Position numbers and translations under genes: made by a program
Assembly: GCA_033816765.1 (NCBI GenBank)
Contig: CM066294.1
Span: 2,790,001 to 2,854,000 of the forward strand
Length of the DNA: 64,000 nucleotides
Reading direction: 5' to 3'
DNA from: Nothopassalora personata
Lineage: Eukaryota; Ascomycota; Dothideomycetes; Mycosphaerellales; Mycosphaerellaceae
The notes under the pieces: generated by a model
Database searches by the model: none
Told to the model about the DNA's origin: nothing
The model's input: the letters and a program-made list of their open reading frames with translations, nothing else
In this document: positions 44,006 through 53,569 of the stretch, in pieces
Numbering within the stretch: the first letter of the stretch is position 1
Layout: every line of letters starts with the position of its first letter

Positions 44006-44024
44006 AAAACCCGGGCTTATAACC
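44006..44024 (-). other. Primer binding site of minus-strand copia element
   Basis: Read on the minus strand directly after the LTR end, the site is GGTTATAAGCCCGGGTTTTA. It corresponds to the anticodon-arm half of initiator tRNA-Met, the half-tRNA primer known for copia elements, with one G-to-A change expected from RIP. Confidence 0.65.
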
Positions 44025-44393
44025 TATTAAAAGGTATATAAGGGGTATTTAGGCGAGGTAGCGGAAGGATAGCACTATGCTTAGACAGTAGAGAAGGACA
44101 TAGTAGGATAGCGTGTATCTATATATAGTATGCTACCGGTGTATATATATTAGATAGACTACGTCTAAGCTGCTAGCTAGCGTTTAGGCAGTCACGTGAT
44201 CCGATTACATAAGCCTAGAGTAGTGTTAGATTAACACTAATTCCTAGATTACGTAACTGTAGTTATATAACTAAAGTAGCTGTCTACCTAGATTAACACT
44301 ACTTCCTAGATTACGTAACTGTAGTTATATAACTAAAGTAGCTGTCTACCTAGACACCTTCTTTTAAGACCGGATAACCTATAATTCTTAACA
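44025..44393. repeat. LTR of minus-strand copia element (its 5' LTR), 369 bases
   Basis: Same sequence as the LTR at 38,664-38,970, but the first bases have changed from TGTT to TATT and a 62-base segment is tandemly duplicated near 44,228-44,353. It ends TTCTTAACA, followed by the TAAAG duplication. Confidence 0.87.
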
Positions 44394-46227
44394 TAAAGCT
44401 TCTAAATCTAGAGTCGTACGCGTAGGACTAAGGGTATTACTACGGCGCCTATACGGTTTACGTACGACTAGCTAACGATATAGGAGTAGAGCGCGTAAGC
44501 GACGCTATCTACTATATAGCGCCTATAGGTAGGCCGTTAGTTATCTTAGGTAGACCCTAGCGGTATCGTAATCGGATTATAAAGGCCGATAAGGATAACT
44601 AGTAGTACTACGGTATAGAGACGCCTACGATTTAGTAGCGTAATGTACGCGAGTTCCTTAAGAATCTCGAGAGCTTAAAGTAGGTTTATACGATAAGTGT
44701 TCGGGTTATTACTATAGTAGTATCTAAAGGAGAGGGTCCCTCGTAGCCTAAAGAATTTATAGACTTCCGAGATATATACGTACCTAATAAGTAGGCGAAG
44801 CGTAAGATGCTTAACGGGGTTAAGTATACGATTAATCTCGTTAAAGGAAAGAAACCCACTTTTAAGCTACTTTACTACTAGTCCTTAACTAAGCTAGAGG
44901 ACTTAAAGGAGTACCTTACGTAAGTAATAGAGAAGGGGTAGATTAGGCAATCCGTAAGCGAGGCGGGTACGCCTATCCTATTTGTACTAAAGAAGAATAG
45001 TACTCTTAGGCTCTATATAGATTATAGAGGCCTAAATAAGATTATAGTAAAGAACCGATACCTACTACCCCTAATTAGTAAGACCTTAGATAGACTATAG
45101 GGTATAAGGCTCTTTACTATAATCGATCTATAGGATACCTACTACTATATTCCTATTAAGCGAGGAGACGAGTAGAAGACTACGTTTCGTACGCGATACG
45201 GTTACTACGAGTACTTAGTTATACCTTTTAGGTTAACTAACGTACTAGCTACCTTTTAGGGGTATATTAATAAGGCCCTTACTAGGTTAGTAGATAATAT
45301 CTACGTAGTCTACCTAGATAATATCCTTATCTATAGCGTAATACGTAAGGAGTACGTACGAGCCGTACGCGCGGTACTAGAGAGGCTACGAAAGTTCGCC
45401 CTATTTACGAACCTAAAGAAGTATAGCTTCTTCTAGGAGAGTACTAAGTTCCTAAGGTTTATTGTAAGCGTCGTAGGCGTGTCAATAGATAGGAGTAGGG
45501 TAGCCGCTATCGAGGAATAGCCTATACCTACGAGTTTCTATAAAGTTTAATCCTTCCTAGGATTCTATAACTTCTATAGGCGTTTTATCGAAGGGTACTT
45601 AAGGATTACGAAGCTATTAATAGACCTACTAAAGGGATATAAGAATAGTAAGAAGTAAGGGCCTCTTATATAGTCTACTTACGAGGAGTAAGCGTTCTAA
45701 CGGCTAAAAGCTAGGTTGCTCGGAGTACCTATCCTAAGGTACTTCGATCCTTCGTTACGTACGAGAGTTAAAACGGATACCTTAGGTTTTACGATTATAG
45801 GTATTATCTCTTAGTTATTTAGGACTAAGTAGTATCTAATTGCCTTCTATTCTCGTAAGATAGTACCTACTAAGTATAATTATAAGACCTATAACTAGGA
45901 GCTACTAGTAGTAGTAGAGGTATTTAAGTATTAGCGACCGTACCTCGAAGGCCTATTATACGCGGTTTAGGTACTAGTCGACTATACGAATCTATAGGGT
46001 TTTATAATAGTAAAGTAGCTAAATAGGAGGTAAGCTCGATAGGCGATATTTCTATAATCTTTTAACTTCGTAGTATTAGGTTTAGTATAACCTAATGATA
46101 TTATAAGTTAAGAAGACAAGCTTAATCGGGTTTATTCTCGGGCCGATAGGAAGTCGAGGGAGAGTAATAAAGTAATAGCTATCTTGTCTTATAAAGACTA
46201 AGTAGCAGTAAGGTAGAGGTTAGGTTA
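44394..46227 (+). mobile_element. RIP-mutated Ty3/gypsy element, right part (RT and RNase H)
   Basis: This continues the element interrupted at 38,663; its first five bases are the second TAAAG copy. A plus-strand reverse transcriptase is readable with TAG stops in place of tryptophan: [38 protein letters not shown], and YLDNILIY at about 45,309, where the catalytic YLDD has been changed. An RNase H region follows (RKIVPTKYNYKTYN, LNRVYSRADRKS) to about 46,150. No integrase follows, so the 3' part is lost or replaced. Confidence 0.8.
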
Positions 46228-46478
46228 TAGTGTATTCTAAATAGTAATATTAAACAGTAAGTTAAATGCATTAAAACTATAAGGGATTCTTAGCGTTCCT
46301 AAATATAAAGGAGATTCGTAGATCTCGGTAATTAGTCTAATTATTCTAAGTATAAGTAGTCTAATTAGTCTAAGCATAAGCAGTCTAATCGCCCTAAGTC
46401 TAAGCGCTTAGGTAGGATAAGTTACGTGCTTATTTCGTTATTGCGATTCTAGGGTCTATAGGAATCGTTCCGTAACAC
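46228..46478 (-). repeat. Candidate LTR of a minus-oriented gypsy relic
   Basis: Read on the minus strand it begins TGTTACGGAACGATTCCTAT and is preceded by a purine tract, AAAAAGGGGATAG, as expected for a polypurine tract next to a 3' LTR. It contains short AGTCTAATTAG-type repeats at 46,330-46,410. The far end (46,228) is a guess, and the partner LTR was not found in the window. Confidence 0.45.
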
Positions 46479-46550
46479 TATCCCCTTTTTAGCCTAGCTT
46501 CGTCCCGAAGCTCTATAAGCTGTTATTATTTCTTATAGTAATAGTTAACT

Positions 46551-47089
46551 ATGTCTTCTTCCTCCTATAAACGCCGTTAACGACTTACTCTAGATACTAA
46601 AACCTCTAGTATTAAAATAGCTCTATACACGAATTGTTAGAAGTCTCGATCCTCGGGCGCGGTAGTAAAGTATATCGTAGGTTCTAGGTCTAGGAAGTGT
46701 TTAGCCTATATTCGAAAAGACTATAAGGATTGCGACGTATATCTTTCTTATCCGGAGTAGGAACGTCTTCGCAATTCGCGTAATAAACTTAAGCTAGAGC
46801 TTAAAAGGATTAAAGAGGAGGAGGTACGGCTAAAGATACGTAAGATCCGTCTTCGGAAATAGCTACGCTTAGCTAAGCGTTGTACTAACAACGCCGTCGC
46901 TAAGGAGTTAGAGGAGCTCGAGGAGGAAGAGGCGCGCGAGGAACTAGCGTCTCTTAAGTAGGCGTCGGGGGTAGAGGTGTCGCCTTCGCTTATTTCTTTT
47001 TCGGATATCCTAGAGATGCCCGTAAACAACTAGGCGGCGCTTTCTAGAGCGGAGCCCTAGGGCGAGTCCCTAGGGGTAGAGACTTATTA
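46551..47089 (+). pseudogene. RIP-broken accessory ORF with cysteine motif and coiled coil
   Basis: A start codon at 46,551 (MSSSSYKRR) begins a frame interrupted by TAG stops at probable tryptophan or glutamine positions. It reads through a cysteine-bearing part (SRKCLAYIRKDYKDCDVYLS) into a long charged helix (LRNSRNKLKLELKRIKEEEV, then AVAKELEELEEEEAREELAS). It lies in the same block as, but on the opposite strand to, the minus-strand chromodomain relic at 47,288-47,392, so it looks like an extra gene carried antisense near the 3' end of that gypsy element. Function is unknown. The cysteine spacing suggests a small zinc-binding module. Confidence 0.45.
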
Positions 47090-47130
47090 GGGTATTTATT
47101 TTATAAGTTGTATCCCTATTCCTATTAATC

Positions 47131-47203
47131 GGCTAGGTAGCTTAGTAGTAGAGCGTAAGCTATCTATACTCTTAAGGTCGTAGGTTCGATTCCTACCCTA
47201 GTC
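47131..47203 (+). tRNA. tRNA-like cloverleaf, probable pseudo-tRNA
   Basis: The 7-base acceptor stem pairs fully (GGCTAGG with CCTAGTC, one G-U). The D arm is GCTT-AGTAGTA-GAGC and the T arm is GTAGG-TTCGATT-CCTAC with a proper B box. The variable region is AGGTC. The anticodon arm is 19 bases instead of 17 and pairs only four bases (TAAG with CTTA), so no anticodon can be assigned. It sits inside RIP-mutated transposon DNA and is probably inactive. Confidence 0.45.
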
Positions 47204-47287
47204 GCTCGTCGGCCGAGAGATCGATTATCGTTAGTCGTATTAGCGGACCTATTTTTAGTATTATCGGATCTTTTGCTAACAGTTTCG

Positions 47288-47392
47288 TAGGTTTTGTTTT
47301 AGTTCCTAGGTATTTTCTAATTCGTCGTATCCTTTCTACTTAATAAGGTATCGCTAACCTTTCTTATCTAGGATTTTTTTAACTTCGAATTC
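47288..47392 (-). pseudogene. Chromodomain relic of a minus-strand gypsy chromovirus
   Basis: Translated on the minus strand with stops at former tryptophans, the sequence reads EFEVKKILDKKG, then RYLIK, KGYDELENT and ELKQNLRNC, which is the chromodomain pattern of chromovirus integrases. RT and integrase parts of this element were not found upstream on the minus strand, so it is a 3'-end fragment. Confidence 0.6.
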
Positions 47393-47927
47393 GTTTTCTA
47401 CTTCTAGCTCAAAATAGAAGCTTTTCTATAAGGTGTCTTAGCGTCCGCGGGTTCTAACTTAGAAATGTAGAAGACTAGGTAGATTTTAGCGTCTAGTAGT
47501 AGTCGTAGGCGGTAGTTAACTAGTATTAACGACTAATGTGTTATATTAACCTTAGGTTTAGAGAGGGTCCCTTAGGTCTAACTTGCCCTAATTTCATTTA
47601 GGTTTAATTAGACATTTAGGTAAACTAGTAGGACCTAGTATAGCTATTAAGATATATACTACGCAGTTAAGTATTGTAAGCGTAGTATTAAGGTAACAAT
47701 TTAATTTATACCTCTCGAGTAGAGGATATAGGGGTTTAGGTCCGCTAATCCTCTTCTTTATCTAGCTACTACGCTACTCGTTACGTAACCTAATTTCACG
47801 GTCCCGGGACCGGCAAATACCCCTGCTTACATAAGCGCCGCTCTATACTACTATAACTCGGATAGGCCTATATAGGGTAGTTAGTAGACATTATTTTAGT
47901 AGTTAATAAGGGGGATTGTTAAGTGTA

Positions 47928-50900
47928 CACCCGGTAGCATATTTAGTATCTAGTTTATAAGGTTAAACTTACGGTTTAAGGTTTAAGGTTCACGGTTAAG
48001 GTTATCACTTAAGGTTAAGGTTTACAGTTAAGGTCGACTAAGGTCGAAAACACTTAAGGTCTAAGGTATTTAGTAACAATTACGGTTATAAGGTCCTATT
48101 AAGTAATAACTAGTATTAGCGCATTCTAAAGTAAGCACTACGTAACAATAGATACGGTTACATGACTAGAAAAACTTAGCACCTTTACCGACATAGGTAG
48201 AGGCTACGAGTAGCTAGTAAACCCTACGAAAATAGAAGGGGTCTATAGGGACTCTATCCCTTATAAGGGTATAGAGGAATCGGAGGAAGGAGAAATACCT
48301 AAATCTAGTAAAGAAGGGAGAAGCGGAACTAACGCCGCTAAATTAGGTATAGGTATAGGAACGAATAGTACAATTAGAATAGAAATAGATACTATAACTG
48401 CCCTCTTTAGACGATTAGTAGTAGTAATAGAAAACGCTAGCCCTCGCTTTCTACCTCTAGGAGGTGCTAAGAATCCGTTCTTTAATAGCACTAATGCTAC
48501 TAAGTTCTAGGAACGGTTTAACGACCTAATAGACTAGTATCCGCCTCGGGCATCTATTAAGAAGGATAATTTCTAGGGTAGGTTTAAGCGTAATTACGAA
48601 ACTACTATCCGGCGTATAGTTATAAGACTGCCTAGGTAGCTTACTAATAAGGCACGTTTTAGGAGGGCGTTCTTATTAGAGTTCTTAAGGTTTAACGCCT
48701 ACTCGATATTAGGGAGTCGGGAATATCTCGAGGAGATTATTAGGGCGTAGTAAGGTAAGAGGCCTAAAGAATAAGATGTGAAGGAATTCATCCGCCTATT
48801 TATATCCTTAAGTGACCTAATTGAACCTAAAGATTTAGATAACAGCTCCCGGAGTCGCCTCCTCCTTTAGGGATTGCTAGAGGCAGTCGCGAAAGTAGTC
48901 TATAAGGCTTACGGGCTTTACCTAAAGTAACCTAAGAAGTTTAGGGACTTTTAGAGGATCCTCGATAAAGCTACTAGCATCGTAGATAGTAAGGAGAGAT
49001 AGAAAGCTATATATATAGATTTCCCTCTTACTTTACCTTAGCTACACCGCTTAGTCGTAAAGCAAATACCGCGCCTTAAGCCTAAGATTAACACGCTTAA
49101 GAAGGCTACTATTAGGACTGTTATTAATAATGACCTAATCTAGAAGGTAGCTAAAATAAGTATACGTACATACTAGCGCGGTCGCGTCGCGGACGCGGGT
49201 ACCTTCTATCCGAGCGAGAATTAACGCTCTATGTAACTAGAGAGGCACGACCTAGATACTAAACTGTAGGTTTACGTAATGTAGCATCCCCCGTCCTAGA
49301 ATCGCGAACAGTCTAAAGCGATAGATAGTTATTACTACAACTATAGTAGTTTAAAGCACTAGGCTAGTAATTATAGAGCGATAAGGTCCTTAATATCCCG
49401 GGGCTACGTATACCTCGCCCCGAATAACTAGTAGTATCTAGGGAAAGAAGGCGATCCGCGTCCTACTAAGTTTAACTTTCGGAGGGACTATAGTAAACCG
49501 AAACTGCTCTATATACTCCCTCTACTCGAAGAACATTATAGGCCGATCGAGTTTAATAACTAGTATAAAATTCCCGTACTACGTAAGTAATAGATAGGTA
49601 GGGACTATACTAGGGTAATAAAGGTTACGCCTCCTAATTATTCTAAGCCCCCTCCTAACTTTAGACATTTAATAGAGTATAGCCCTTAGGACGCACGGTC
49701 TGGCTAAACGGAGAAGGCTACTAGGACATATTAGGTCTTATTTAGAGAAAGTAAAGCGGAGTAGGCGATCGACTTAGGTAAACTTAACGAGGTATCTACC
49801 TATCCTATATAGTCTAATAAAGTAAAAGGGAAGGCACCCGTAGGCATTCTAAAGAATCCGCACCCGAGGACCCGGTTCTTAGCCTAGGATCTACGAGCCC
49901 GAGCTAAGGCTACTAAGAAAGTTCGCCTTTAATTAGAATAGGAGATCCGGTAAGCTAAGATTGACTAGTAGGAGGTTAAAATAATTAACGAAGTTAGTGC
50001 TTAAATAAGCGAAACTCAATTATTAGCTAAATCCGGGGTAACCCTAGGAAGGGGAAATAATGCCTAAGTAAATAAACTAGGGAACGATACTAGTAAAGGA
50101 CTGCCTAAGGATATGCCTATTAGTCTCGTGAACGCCCCCTTCGCATAAAGGAAGCGTATATAGAATACTAAGACTATAAGGATTAATAACTACGTCCGAT
50201 AATATAGTTTAGCTAGTAATAGCCCGGTTATAAAGGAAGATGGTATTATCTACTAGATTAATTAGATCCTCTAGACGACGTTTCCTAATGTAAATGCCTA
50301 GGATTAGTTTCGAAATAGTCGCTAGTTCGAGGCTACCCTCTTCGGTCGCGTTGCTAACACCCCCGCTCTTTAGGAGAAGCTCGCTATAGTACGACGCCTT
50401 ATAGGAAAGGACCCTAAGGTTCGCACTAGATAAGTAGTTACCTATAAAGATAAACCTAAGTATAACAAGGAGGTCTTCCGCGAAGATAGTTAGGCCTAGT
50501 ATATTAGAGTATATTTAACTATGCTTTACTCTAAAGGTGCGGTCCCTACTACTAAGCTATATAAGGACGTTAAGAAAATCGGGCTGTCTAGTATCCTTAA
50601 TAACTTTACTATAGTCCCTAGTCCTTAGGTAGTAGCGGAGTTTAGGATAAATAAGAACTAGATTAGGTGCCTAATTAATAAGGGTTCCGAGGTAAATATT
50701 ATCGGCTAGAGGAACGCTTATAGGTTTAGGTTACTAGTAATGTCGAGTGCTTAGCTTACCTTTCGAGGTACTAGAGGGCGGGCCTAGTTTAAAGGTGTTA
50801 TAGGCAATTTAGATGTTTAGGTATTTAGGGTTTACTACTAGGTAGCTATGTTTATCTCCTCGGATCTAAACTCACTAACAATCCTAGGACGTCCGTAGGC

Positions 50901-51968
50901 TCGTAAGGTGCGGCGCACTACCCGTAACTGCGATAATGGTTTTTAGGAGGGGACTATTACTAGCCGCAAAGGTAAAAGTATTATGTTTACTACCCTAGTT
51001 AGCTCGGACAGGTACAAGACCCTTTAAGAACTATTAAAAGTGTCGGGAAATAGAAGGGTAGGTTAATTTACGGCGCTCAATCTACCGGTAACTTACTAAA
51101 GCCGGATTTAATAAAATTAGTAAGGTTCTCGCACGATCTTAGAGAAACCTCGGACTTTAATTTACCGGTCCCGGGACCGGCAAATAGCTATAGTAAGGAA
51201 AACGGATACGACTACGACACGACGTATCTATAGGAAGACACGACGTATCTATAGGAACCCGGTAAGGCTCTAACGCCTAGTAACTATTTAACTCACTTAT
51301 TAGGATTGCTTAGGAGTGCTAGAACAAAGGAACGAGTTATAGAAATTAGAATAGGCGCGTTTAAGGGAGATTCTATTACTAACGTTTATTGAATTTAAGG
51401 GGATTAGCCCTCCGAGATCTTAAGGCAATCTACATTAAATTTTTAGGTACGGAAGTAATAAGTAGGCTAACATATAGCTAACATTAGGATGCCGTAGGTC
51501 TTTACGATATATAAGCGTAAGGCGGATAAGAAGAAGCTAGTAGACGCGAGCGTTTACGAGCGCCTAGAATTACGAGTTAAGGGAGATATAGAATAGAAGC
51601 GTAGGGCGCTATACCTAGAGTCTAAGATACCTAAAGGACAAGGTCCGTTCGATGGGAAGTACTTAACTAAGAAATTCTTAAGTATAGAGCGAGGTAGCCG
51701 GATTACTCTAGAACGGCTTACCTTAATTAATGTTAGCATTAAGCTATTACTAATAGAAAGGGCCTTATTCGATAAGATGCTCTATAACCGGGAGGCAGTC
51801 CTCGCTTAGGATTTCAGTTACATAAGGCAAATTAGGCACGACGTTATACTACCTTAGAAGATTAATACGGTCCCTTATAAGCTATAGTAGGCACGCCCTA
51901 TCCGGTTGTACCTAAGTCTTAGGGCAGTTATTAAACGCATAATTAGGGCCCGGATTAAGAATAACATC
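47928..51968 (+). mobile_element. RIP-mutated gypsy-like element (Gag and protease region)
   Basis: A purine tract and TGTTAAGTGTACACC at 47,928 may mark an LTR. From about 48,250 a plus-strand Gag-like frame with many TAG stops is readable (ESEEGEIPKSSKEGRSGTNA; then KARFRRAFLLEFLRFNAYSI). A retropepsin-like stretch lies near 50,660-50,900 (LINKGSEVNII; later SDLNSLTILGRP). CA/TG depletion is as strong as in the 36.8-kb gypsy element. Part of the 51.4-51.9 kb stretch looks unrelated and unassigned. The element is not complete and ends against the copia LTR at 51,969. Confidence 0.55.
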
Positions 51969-52215
51969 TGTTAAGATATAGCATCTTAGGGGGAGCTAAC
52001 AGTTAGGTTGTGATCTAATAGCCTAAGGCATCTACGATGACTTAGCTTGTCGGAAGACACCTTCTCTCCCCTTTAGCTTAGATAGACATCTAACACAATC
52101 AATACATTGGTTCCTAATATATTGCTACATGCCCTGTGGCTATTAGCTAGTTAAAGATTAATCTCTTACTCCACTCCGCTACTAACTACGTATCCTATTA
52201 GGTCTCAACTTTACA
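51969..52215. repeat. 5' LTR of plus-strand copia element, 247 bases
   Basis: Starts TGTTAAGATATAGC and ends ACTTTACA directly before the primer binding site. It differs in sequence from the LTRs at 38,664 and 44,025, so the two copia elements belong to different families. The 3' LTR lies beyond the window. Confidence 0.75.
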
Positions 52216-52231
52216 GGTTATAAGCCCGGGT
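52216..52231 (+). other. Primer binding site of plus-strand copia element
   Basis: GGTTATAAGCCCGGGT immediately follows the LTR. It is the same site as in the minus-strand copia element and corresponds to the anticodon half of initiator tRNA-Met after one RIP-type G-to-A change. Confidence 0.68.
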
Positions 52232-53174
52232 TTGTGTAGGAGTAAGAGTAACCTATATCAGTACAGGTTACTTGTATCCCTTGCTATTATAGCAGAAAAC
52301 ATCTAGGAAGTAGAAGTCTACCCTATCTATCCTATTAAGGAGCTTAGTTTAATACTAAGTGATAGGTAATCTAGAAAAGGACTCTATACGGCTTACTATA
52401 AGCTAATACCTTAAAGACACTCTATAGGCAGAACTGCATCGAGATACTATTAAGAAGGACTTTAAGTAAGTTATTTAGAACTCTACTAGGAGAGATAGAC
52501 CTATGTACTAGCTCCGAGACTATACCGCTCTTTCTTTACCCTACTAAGTAGGCCTTAGTATCTATACCTACGAACCTTACTATTCTACACTAAAAGCCTT
52601 AGTAGGACCTGAGCCACGACTTTAAAGCATATACACCTTATTTCATTATATTCAATTTATTATAGATTTATACTAAGAGAAAGGAGAAGAGAAGGGAACT
52701 AAAATCCCAATTCTTAGGAGAGACAATTAGAAGAGATAGTTCAACCTTTAGAGATATAAGATGGAGAGCCAGTTAGCATTCTTTGTAATTGATAACCTAT
52801 TAGAAGTGTTATTTAACAACATTAAGGGTAAGAACCTAAAACTCTAGGAAGAGACTAAGATTAAAGAGATTCTTAATACACTAACATAGACAAAACAAAA
52901 TGCAGCTTACTGCTTTAGTATCCTAAGTAGGATTATAGAAGAAGATGAATTTAAGCTTAAGGGCTCTTACGAATCTAGAAAAGCTACTAAGATATAGGTG
53001 CATCTCTAGAACAAGTATAGCTAGGTATTACTAACCTATGCACATAAGCTTATAAAACAGTTTATAAACTTTAAGATAAGTGAAGAATTCACTATTAGAT
53101 CTACATAGGCACACCTAGTATCTCTTAGAAGGAGGATTGCTAATATTAACCTAGAGGGCTAGCACTATAGGAAA

Positions 53175-53179
53175 GCTAA
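53175..53179. repeat. Target-site duplication GCTAA, left copy
   Basis: GCTAA directly precedes the chromovirus 5' LTR, and the same five bases follow the 3' LTR at 60,581-60,585, where the flanking copia sequence resumes. Confidence 0.92.
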
Positions 53180-53340
53180 TGTGACGGCCCATGGCCGCAC
53201 AGCGAGTGAACGTGGCGAGTTACGTGACCGGGCCCGGGCCGACCCGCGTGCCTCGGCTTGTATATTAACTTCTCGCGCCTCGCGCACCTCTTAGATAGCT
53301 TGTCTAACAACTTCGTACTACCTAAGCAGGTGCCCTTACA
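53180..53340 (+). repeat. Chromovirus 5' LTR, 161 bases
   Basis: Starts TGTGACGGCC and ends GTGCCCTTACA. Every base matches the 3' LTR by eye. It holds a TATA-like box (TATATTAA) near 53,260, and GTCTAACAA at 53,302-53,310 lies about 40 bases downstream, where the transcript would be expected to start. Confidence 0.93.
53260..53267 (+). promoter_or_regulatory. TATA-like box in chromovirus LTR
   Basis: TATATTAA in an otherwise GC-rich LTR. Its distance to the self-priming sequence at 53,302 is compatible with transcription starting there, which is what a self-priming mechanism requires. Confidence 0.5.
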
Positions 53341-53342
53341 CT

Positions 53343-53351
53343 TTGTTAGAC
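53343..53351 (+). other. Self-complementary primer binding site
   Basis: TTGTTAGAC starts two bases after the 5' LTR and is the exact reverse complement of GTCTAACAA inside the LTR (53,302-53,310). It does not begin with TGG and matches no tRNA 3' end that I recognise. This is the arrangement of Tf1/sushi-type elements, whose RNA 5' end folds back to prime reverse transcription. Confidence 0.6.
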
Positions 53352-53569
53352 CGTTCTTTTCCGCAGACAAGCTGCGAAGGATCTGCGAAGGGCAGATCAA
53401 GTAACGCGACAAGCGCGTTGAGTCCACAGGCCGAGTGCGACTCCAAGAAAAGTGCGACGACAAACGCACTCAAGTTAAGTCAACAAACGCACGCAGAGAA
53501 GACGTGCCCAAGTTAAGTCAACACCCCAAGTCAACAAGCGCGACACCCCATCGCGCCCAAGGTAACGAG

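Larger units (their letters stand above)
38664..44393 (-). mobile_element. RIP-mutated Ty1/copia LTR retrotransposon, minus orientation
   Basis: A 5.7-kb element is bounded by direct LTRs (38,664-38,970 and 44,025-44,393) and a TAAAG target duplication, inserted into the gypsy element. Orientation is minus for two reasons. The primer binding site adjoins the right LTR. The reverse-transcriptase region near 40,300-40,500 is antisense to the plus-strand RT of the copia copy at 63,180-63,360, and their shadow frames are similar (FYKKPLITSLALNFL versus FYKKPLTTSLALNFL). Stops are scattered through the coding region. RIP is weaker here than in the host gypsy element, since CA/TG are reduced but not absent, which fits a younger insertion. 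Confidence 0.85.
51969..53174 (+). mobile_element. RIP-mutated Ty1/copia element, 5' part
   Basis: Begins with an LTR (51,969-52,215) and primer binding site, followed by a degenerate Gag-like region on the plus strand. It is interrupted at 53,174 by the chromovirus and resumes after its second target-duplication copy at 60,586. TAG stops and lowered CA/TG indicate RIP of moderate strength. Confidence 0.78.

Noticed and set aside
46330..46410. AGTCTAATTAG/AGTCTAAG repeats considered as a CRISPR-like or satellite array
   Set aside because: Units are too short and irregular, no spacers, and they lie within a candidate LTR of a eukaryotic genome.
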